Assembly (NCBI GenBank): GCA_015680685.1 | Contig: MNCI01016241.1 | Coordinates: 26,436 to 90,435, forward strand | Source of the DNA: Gnetum montanum | Taxonomy: Eukaryota; Streptophyta; Gnetopsida; Gnetales; Gnetaceae | Direction of reading: 5' to 3' | DNA: 64,000 bases | Part shown: in pieces, positions 57,413 to 64,000 of the stretch | Layout of the letters: every line of letters starts with the position of its first letter | Numbering within the stretch: position 1 is the stretch's first letter | Translations under genes and position numbers: made by a program | Notes under the pieces: generated by a model | The model's input: the letters and a program-made list of their open reading frames with translations, nothing else | Told to the model about the DNA's origin: nothing | Database searches by the model: none

Positions 57413-57600
57413 TTTAATGTTATTATGCTGAGATAATGAATCTTCTTTATCCATTACATGAACTTCCTATTTTTAATTCATTGATCTAAATTGTTTCGTT
57501 AAGTTTAGATTTGAACTGTAGAACTACTTGTTAATATGTATTTTCTTTATCTGTTTCTATCAAAATCTCTTTTACATTGTAACTATAAAGGGAAACAAAA

Positions 57601-57800
57601 TCACCTAGGGTTGTAGTATAGTGGTCAACACATTCACCTCTTGGTGAGCAGGTTATGGGTTTAATTTCTACCTTCTCTTGATGTGACAGTAACAAAGTAG
57701 CTTTGTGGTAAAACACTCTTTTTTGTGGGGTCACATCTACCTTGCTTTGGTGAGGGGATTGTGTTACAAGCCCTTATGTTTGCTACTCAAAAAAAAAAAC
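57601..57800 (+). mobile_element. SINE-like unit 2 (tRNA-derived)
   Basis: A-box-like GTTGTAGTATAGTGGTCAAC (57,610-57,629) and B-box-like GGTTATGGGTTTAATTT (57,651-57,667), ending in an A run at 57,789-57,799. The head differs from units 1 and 3. Confidence 0.5.
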
Positions 57801-57821
57801 TATAAAAGGTAAAACACAATG

Positions 57822-57970
57822 ATGTGTTAGCTTAGTGGTAAGACTCTTGATTTGAAAGCTCCAAGTCATGGGTTTGATTTTGGTGGATAATACTAAGTTA
57901 TATATCTTAGAGTATACCTATATTATAATTATTTTAGGGTTACAACACCTCCTCTCCACACCCCCCCAAA
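57822..57970 (+). mobile_element. SINE-like unit 3 (tRNA-derived)
   Basis: A-box-like TTAGCTTAGTGGTAAGACTC and B-box-like GTCATGGGTTTGATTTT (57,865-57,881). The tail TACTAAGTTATATATCTTAG and TACCTATATTATAATTATTT matches unit 1. It is followed by a C-rich then A-rich stretch. Confidence 0.55.
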
Positions 57971-58159
57971 CTATAAATAAAAAAAAACATATAAATGACA
58001 AATCAACATGCTTATATTATTGAATGTCACATCCATTAACAGTGATTTATTGTTGATCATTAGATTGATTTTTTTCACCTAAATAAAATCTTTTCATATC
58101 ATTCATTTTTAAAGAGTTGTATAAAGCATGACAATAATTCATCATCATCATCATCTTAA

Positions 58160-59490
58160 CCTTGTTTCAACAAAATGGGGTTGGCTACATGAGTTATTTT
58201 TCATCATTTGCCTCTATAAAAACCTAGATCTTAGTTTATTTATAATTTTTTAAAATCATTCTTAATTTTTTTCCATATCCTTTTTGGTCTTCCTTTTGGT
58301 AGCTTTCTTAGAATAATGATGTAGCAAGCCTCTTTTATAGGCTCATTATTTAATATTCTTTGCACATGCCCAAACCATCTAAGTTGCCATTCTTATAAGT
58401 TATCTGTAATAGAAGCTACTTCAAGTGTTCCTCTAATATATGTATTATGCAATTTATCTCTTTTTGTAACATTTAACATCCATCTAAGCATTTACATTTT
58501 TAACACATTGATTTGTAGTTCATCCCTCTTTTGTACTATTGATCATTCAACACCTTATAAGATAGCAGGTCTTATTGATGTTCTATGAAATTTTCTCTTT
58601 AGTTTTATTGGTATTCTTTTATCGCATAGAACACCACTAGCTTTTCTTAATTTTGACCATCATTCCTTAATTCTATTTCTTATATCTTTATCAATTTCAC
58701 CATTTGATTCAAGGATTGATCTTGGGTAGCAAAATTGTTTATAGTGAGGGATTTTTGGCTTTGGATTGTCACTTATATTCCATCATTGTTTACGTTAGTA
58801 CAAAAGTTGTATTTTATATATTATGTCTTCTACTAATTTTTGATCCTTTTGATTCTAGAGCATGTCTTCACTTCTCCATTTTAGAAGCAATATTTTATTG
58901 AGTTAAATCCACCAACACAATATCATTTGAAACTAGCATACACCAAGGGATTTCATCTTGTATTTCCTTTGTTGACTTATCCATAATAATAGAAAATAAG
59001 TATGGGCTAAGTATAGACCTTAATGTAGACTTATTGCAACTCAAAAATTAGATGTTCCATAGGTTGTTCTAGTTTTATTGATAGCTCCTCCATACATGTC
59101 TTGAATTACTTTAAGATATTTATCATGGATGTTTTTATTCTATAAAGCCCACTAAATAATCTTTCTAGGAACTCTATCATATGCTTTTTTCATGTCAATG
59201 AAGTTCATATGTAAATTTTCTCTATATTTTTTGAATTCCTATATTAATTATCATACTAAGAAAATAGTCTCTATGCTAAATCTTCCTAATATAAATCCAA
59301 ATTAATTTTCTAGGACTATTGATTCAAGTCTGAGATGTTGCTCTATGACTCTCTCACAAAGCTTCATAGTATAGCTCATTAGCATGATTCCTTTATAGTT
59401 TGCATAATTTTTCACATCTACTTTCTTTTTATAGATGGAAACAACAATGTTTTCTCTCTTATTATTGGACATTTCTTACTATAGGGACAT
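58160..59490 (-). pseudogene. RTE LINE reverse transcriptase and C-terminal region, broken
   Basis: Element sense: YKKKVDVKNYANYKGIMLMS then YTMKLCERVIEQHL (near 59,440-59,350), MNFIDMKKAYDRVPRK (near 59,205-59,160) and a degenerate catalytic box SNDIVLV near 58,925, where RTE elements have FADDIVL. The C-terminal part has GEIDKDIRNRIKE, KASGVLCDKRIPIKLKRKFH and LRWFGHVQRIL, all typical of RTE. No intact frame remains. Confidence 0.85.
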
Positions 59491-59519
59491 CTCTTCCAAA
59501 TCGTAATGTTGATTCTTAT

Positions 59520-60290
59520 TGAAGAAGAAGTAGGATGGAGAAGTGTGAAAGAACTATTCCATTAATGGAAGAAGTTTTTGGTTTGTAAAAGAAGTATTTC
59601 TTTTGCGAAAGAAGTATTTTGTACTTCCAAATATGTCTTTCAAAAGGAAAAGACATTTGTCTTGCAAGTTACCAGAACACAGAAAGACACCTTTCAAACA
59701 TCAAAGATGTATTTCTAATAAGGTGTTGAAACTCAGAGGGATGTCTTTTAGTCATCAAAGACATCTTTTCTACAAGCCATTAAAACTTAGAAAGACATCT
59801 CCTAGGCCACAAAAATGTCTTTTACGTGAGGGAAACTATTAAAAGTGGCATGTTTAAGATTGAAAACAATTAAGAATCCCCAAGTTGATCATCAAAAAGA
59901 TTTTCCAAAATATATAGCTATGTGTTAGCTTTGTTTGATGATAAATATTAGTCATCTTGCATGTTTTTGTGTGGGAGTTAGATGGCCAACCCTGTGTATG
60001 TGACTTTGGCTATTATGTATAGATCTTGGTCCTATGTGAGTTAGAATATATCTAGAATTGATTGTGCTTTTCACTAAGGTTAATCGTGTGTGATTGTAGA
60101 GGCTCATGCTTTGCAATATTGTTGGGTGTGTGAGTGTTTTAGTGTGATGTTTTTTGGGTTTATGGATCCAATTTATTTATAATATTATTCTAGTTTTAAT
60201 AGAGCATATCTAATTTTCTTATTTTCTACAAATTAATTTGTCTTTCATGTGTTCTTGATTTGGGGTGTTTTGAAGGAATAAAGTAAATCA
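59520..60290. repeat. Insertion in the LINE carrying a 54-bp tandem repeat
   Basis: Between 59,633 and 59,830 about 3.5 units of 54 bp are present. On plus they give a repeated 18-residue pattern (SFKRKRHLSCKLPEHRKT, PFKHQRCISNKVLKLRGM, SFSHQRHLFYKPLKLRKT). The surrounding sequence does not read as LINE. The origin is unknown, and the 79-codon frame may be a by-product of the repeat. Confidence 0.6.
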
Positions 60291-60299
60291 GAGTGACCC

Positions 60300-61640
60300 T
60301 GCTCCATTTCTAGATCGTTCAAAATTTTGTTAAATAATTGTGTCAATCAAGAATCTCCTATATCTCCTAGTCCTTTTAAAGCTTGTATAGAAATGTTATA
60401 TAGTTTAATAGCTTTTTCATTTTTTATCTTTGATAAGCTATCATCACCTCAAAGAAGGAAAGTTCATTCACAAAAGAAACATTTCTTTCTTATTCTTTGA
60501 TGTCTTCACTTGGAAATTTTTCATTTAATAATTTTCAAAAATAATTTTCCATCTATCAAAAATTTTATTGTCTTTTACCAAAATTATTTTATATCTATAA
60601 CACATTTAACATGATAAATGTTTTTACATTTCTTATTTTTGATTTTTGCCAATTTATAAATTGATTTTTCTCCTTTGTTCCTAGTTTTTTTCTAAATGCT
60701 ATCCAAGGCATTATATTTGGCTTTGACTGCTACTATTGTTGCCTCCTTATCTTATCATTTTGCATAATAGCCTATTTTTCTAGTTTCCACTTTACTACTA
60801 TTCATTAAAGCATTTTTCTTATTTTTTCTTTTCAATTTTCTAAATTTAACTTTTAATTTGGCCCCAAATTCAATTTGTAGAGTAATCCCAATTTGAGGTG
60901 CCTCCATCTTGAATCACTTCTTCTTTGAATAAGATGATATTATCTTCCTTCAAATTACATCATTTTGTATATTTAGTCCCTTTTTTCATGATATGTTTGA
61001 AGATTTATATAACTAAGTTCATGAGCATAAGTCAATGCTATGTTGCAAGGCACTTTCTATGTGTAACCTTGAAGTCTTTGTACATGACCCAACATCTTTT
61101 GTGTAGTAAGAAATAATCAATTTTTGTTTTATCTATATCACTCTTACATATAATTGAATGTTTTTTTCTACTCTAGAAATAGGTATTTGGAGTTGCAAGG
61201 TCATAAACACTTGCAAATTACAATAGTGATGATTGTGCTCTCCAAATCAATATACTCCATGAATTCTATCATATCCCATTTTTATAGATCCAACATGACC
61301 ATTAAAATCCCCTTCAATAAATATGCTTTCTTGTTCGGGGAATTTCTTGATCCATAGAATCCCAAAAATATTACTTGATTGAGTTTTCTAAGCTAATTTA
61401 TGAAGCATAAATGCTGATGTTGATAATCTACTTTTCAAGTCTAACTTTAATGCCTATAATTCAATTGCCATGATGGTGTACTTGTACTACCTTATCTTTG
61501 ATGGATTGATCAGATATGATGACCACTCTATTTTAATAATTTTCTTTTCCTAAGTAGAAAAGTTTGTAAGCCTCACTTAGAGCTTTTGTTTTATCTCCTT
61601 TCCATCTTATTTCTTAGAGGTGATTTCAGATCTATTCATG
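60300..61640 (-). pseudogene. RTE LINE endonuclease and middle region, broken
   Basis: Endonuclease part at 61,600-61,385: EAYKLFYLGKENY, RVVIISDQSIKDKVVQVHHH and INISIYAS, matching the RTE apurinic-endonuclease-like domain in order. The middle region near 60,750-60,640 reads VAVKAKYNALDSI.KKTRNKG and EKSIYKLAKIK. Stops and frameshifts throughout. Confidence 0.8.
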
Positions 61641-62279
61641 GCTTTGCCATTAAACTTATTTTTTAGCCACACCTATTCTTGATGTGAGAACCTACTTGCT
61701 TCTTTTCTCATAACCCATCCTATCCATAGAAAGGGTTCTTTTTATCAAGAGTATCAATGTTGAGTTGCTATATGACATTTTTGTTATTGAACTTGGTTTT
61801 TCTATCCACACCCATCCTTGATGCAGGAACCTAGTTGCTTCTTTACTCATACTCGTCCTTAGAAATTCTTATCTTCTTTCCACAACATTTGAAGGACAAC
61901 AATTGGTTTGATAAAAATGATGTAAAATTTCCTAAATAATCATGGAGTCTTTAGTCTACATGGAGACTCTACCGGTGAGAGAAGCCCGCACAACAAGCCA
62001 CATATATTGTGACCATATAACTAGAGCGAGGCTTTTCTTTTCCACGCTATTATATTATACTTGTAAAGGTTCATTGCCTAAGAATGCTCGTTCCGATAAT
62101 CACCATTTAGCATCATTAAAGAGGGGAAAAAGATTACACAAAAAGATAAAATTAAAGTAAAAAAAAAAAAAAGCATGAATGCTCATTCCGATAATCACCA
62201 AGAGCACCAGTAAAGAAGGGAAAAAATTCCATAAAATGACAAAAGCAAAACAAAAAACAACGCTCTGTCTACAGCTCCA
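61641..62279. other. Repeat-rich stretch 5' of the LINE
   Basis: GATGTGAGAACCTACTTGCT and GATGCAGGAACCTAGTTGCT head two related stretches (about 61,681 and 61,813), so there is a local duplication that may include LINE 5' sequence. A second duplication starts TTCCGATAATCACC at about 62,090 and 62,188, with an A run at 62,159-62,174 between them. No gene recognised. Confidence 0.5.
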
Positions 62280-62710
62280 CATTAGACGTAGTCAGCTAAG
62301 AGGTGCCCAGCGAAAGGTGCCCATCCAAAGCCACAGACACTGACTTTCACTTTCTCCTTTGCCTCACCATTTGCAGAGCTGCCCAGCCCAACAACAACAA
62401 CAAAGCTTTGGTGGGTCCCAACGTTCACAGGAGGAGAAAATGAAGAAGCATTAGCCACCAGCGACGCAAAAACTGCTTGCCCATCCAACACAAATGCAAC
62501 GACGTAGCTGCCCGCGAAGCACCCTGGCGGTCCACGTGAAGGACCCTATTTGGAGAGACATGCAGCCAAGCGGCCCTTTATGTTGGGTAGCTTGTCGTCC
62601 ACCACGTCCATGTGACCGTAGTCTTGCACCACCATTTGGTACACAGCCTGTTCCTGCTAATGCTTTCTCCTTCGCCTCCTCCTCTTGCCGTTTCAGCATT
62701 ACCTGAAATG
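62280..62710 (-). pseudogene. GC-rich gene-like fragment, unidentified
   Basis: Base composition is clearly richer in G+C than its surroundings. Minus frames give MLKRQEEEAKEKALAGTGCV (from 62,699) and, in another frame, SYVVAFVLDGQAVFASLVAN with GFGWAPFAGHLLADYV ending at 62,282. The pieces would need at least one frameshift or an intron to join. I do not recognise a family. It may be a fragment of a host gene or a processed copy. Confidence 0.4.
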
Positions 62711-63204
62711 GTTCCCTGAAGCATTAAAATTTTGGCAAAGACTTCGCATCCTCTCAGTATTTGCAAAAAATTAACAAAGGAATCGCATCGAGTAAAGCGA
62801 AAATGACAGATTGTTTAAGGAAATATGCACATATAAAGTATCCAAATCAACTTCGGTGGGTTTTAAAATTAAGTGGAGTTTAACTTAAGGATTAAATTAT
62901 AGATTGTTAATTGTTTGTGCTGCTTAAATCTGGTATGGACCAAAGGTCCACACTGTTAGTTATTAATCTTGCTTCTATTACAAGAATTAGTTTAAGTTAT
63001 GGTTGAGTTTCTTAGTAATTCTAACCTCCAATTTTAGTTAGAAAAGAATGGGAGTTTGGTGGACTTAGCCTATTATAAATAGGCCATTTGATAGTAGTTT
63101 TGATGTACCACATCAAAATAAAATATTTCTATTTTCTTGTGCATGTTCTTTTATTTCGTGTTAATTCTTATCAATGTTATTAGACTTCTTATTGCCTTAA
63201 CTGC
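62711..63204. other. AT-rich stretch with an LTR-like promoter
   Basis: CCTATTATAAATAGGCCATT at about 63,070-63,089 followed by ACATCAAAATAAAATATTTC resembles the TATA and R region of a plant LTR, possibly Copia type. No termini or coding partner found. Confidence 0.3.
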
Positions 63205-63620
63205 TGATGAGCGGCAAGGTACCCCTACACCCAACCATATAAATCAAGAGTGTTCACACGTGACTTGATCGAATTTCGAAGACTACGAGTACTTACGCAC
63301 ACAGAATTCTAGCCATCAAAATCCTAGTTAGAGCAGTCATTGTCCTCTCACCCTCACTTGTGACATTCTAGAACGATGGTTAAGTAAGACTAAGGCATAT
63401 GACTTTTTTTATATGTTCTATTTTATCTTTGATATCTAATTCTTTTAATATAGGGAGTGAAAGGCTAGATAATTTAAGATTCTACTACTCTATTGCTTGA
63501 CTACCCCTAGCATAAATAGTTGGTCCCACCCTCTATGCACATCCCAAGCATGTCCTAATCACTACTGGATTGCCAGACATTAAGTGTCATTGGGTTGCCA
63601 AGTGTCAAACATATCTTTGA
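63205..63620 (-). repeat. Athila-type LTR fragment (R-U5 part)
   Basis: Plus reading TGATGAGCGGCAAGGTACCC at the left end matches the LTR ends at 33,314 and 55,377. The body matches up to the CTACTGGATTGCCAGACATT region. No primer-binding site borders it on the left, so it is a 3' LTR end, a solo LTR or a fragment. Confidence 0.65.
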
Positions 63621-63621
63621 G

Positions 63622-64000
63622 GTTGATGAGACACGATATCACATAGGCCGCAATATCGCGTACGCGATATCACGTCGTCCCCTCCGATATCGTGTACGCA
63701 ATATCACGGTCCGTTGCCAAGTCTATGAATAAGAGGTGCCTCTCCCTTGTTTCCTCATTGATGAGACGCGACCTGCATGTGCCGTGATATCGCGGCCGCC
63801 GCAATATCACGTATTCTCCTGCGATATCGCGGTCTGCCGCCATATCTATAAATAAGAGGCAGCACTCCCTTCATTTCGAAATCCTGGCTAGAAGTAGCAA
63901 AGCTCTGGCAGATTGATCACTCCAGAGTTAGAATTTTTCCCATGTGCCCGCAGTAGGAGTCCTAGAGTGAACGGCTCTTTATTCGAGCAGCTTGTAACCT
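63622..64000 (+). repeat. Inverted Athila-type LTR U3 with duplicated promoter
   Basis: Two successive copies of a U3 unit begin TGATGAGACACGATATCACA (about 63,626) and TGATGAGACGCGACCTGCAT (about 63,758). Each has GATATC-palindrome repeats and then CTATGAATAAGAGG or CTATAAATAAGAGG. Orientation is opposite to the fragment on its left. It continues past the window end. Confidence 0.6.

Larger units (their letters stand above)
58128..61640 (-). mobile_element. RTE-clade LINE, decayed
   Basis: A non-LTR retrotransposon. The 3' end (58,137-58,190) has a (GAT)n tail preceded by the plant RTE signature GTAGCCAACCCCATTTTGTT. In element sense the order is endonuclease, middle region, RT and C-terminal region. 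It is interrupted by about 770 bp at 59,520-60,290. Stops are everywhere. The 5' end is uncertain and may extend beyond 61,640. Confidence 0.85.

Overview
Organism. This is nuclear DNA from a land plant with a large, repeat-filled genome. The evidence is plant-type Ty3/gypsy LTR retrotransposons (Tat/Ogre-like with two RNase H domains, and Athila-like with a degenerate TTGGCGCCGTTGCC-type primer-binding site), an RTE-clade LINE, tRNA-derived SINE-like units, AT-rich spacers and heavy C-to-T decay. The age and nesting would suit a gymnosperm, but nothing here proves that. I found no intact host gene, rRNA, tRNA, CRISPR array or bacterial feature. Nearly every coding stretch is a broken retroelement gene.

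Layout. Left half (1-34,205): three elements nested inside one another. Athila-like element E (minus strand; 5' LTR 33,314-34,205, truncated in its integrase at about 27,576) was hit by Tat-like element B (plus; 3' LTR 25,990-27,575). B was then hit by Tat-like element A (minus; about 1,671-20,487, flanked by GCACT/GCATT). Middle (35,008-56,231): a short Athila-like element F (minus; LTRs 35,013-35,864 and 55,377-56,226, flanked by GTGAC/GTAAC) has gag and an unrecognised ORF but no pol that I can see. It was interrupted at its polypurine tract by Tat-like element C (plus; 35,872-51,180). Right end: SINE-like units (57.0-57.97 kb), an RTE LINE on the minus strand (58.13-61.64 kb), a GC-rich gene-like fragment (62.28-62.71 kb) and Athila-type LTR pieces (63.2-64.0 kb).

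Main observation. A, B and C belong to one Tat/Ogre-like superfamily with an unusual plan: LTR - gag-protease (sense) - multi-block gene on the OPPOSITE strand - RT-RNase H-aRNH-integrase (sense) - LTR. The antisense gene has its own promoter-like region, blocks separated by apparent GT-AG introns, and a segment resembling the FCP1/NIF-type HAD phosphatase fold. This is followed by a conserved WLDxEW...DIEEWLG region, a charged helical region and an acidic tail. It lies where Ogre elements carry their protease-RT intron. The non-coding spacers carry arrays of a short hairpin followed by TTAAACTAGC, and the hairpin stems change in complementary ways between copies. All three copies are dead, so function is inferred from conservation between copies.
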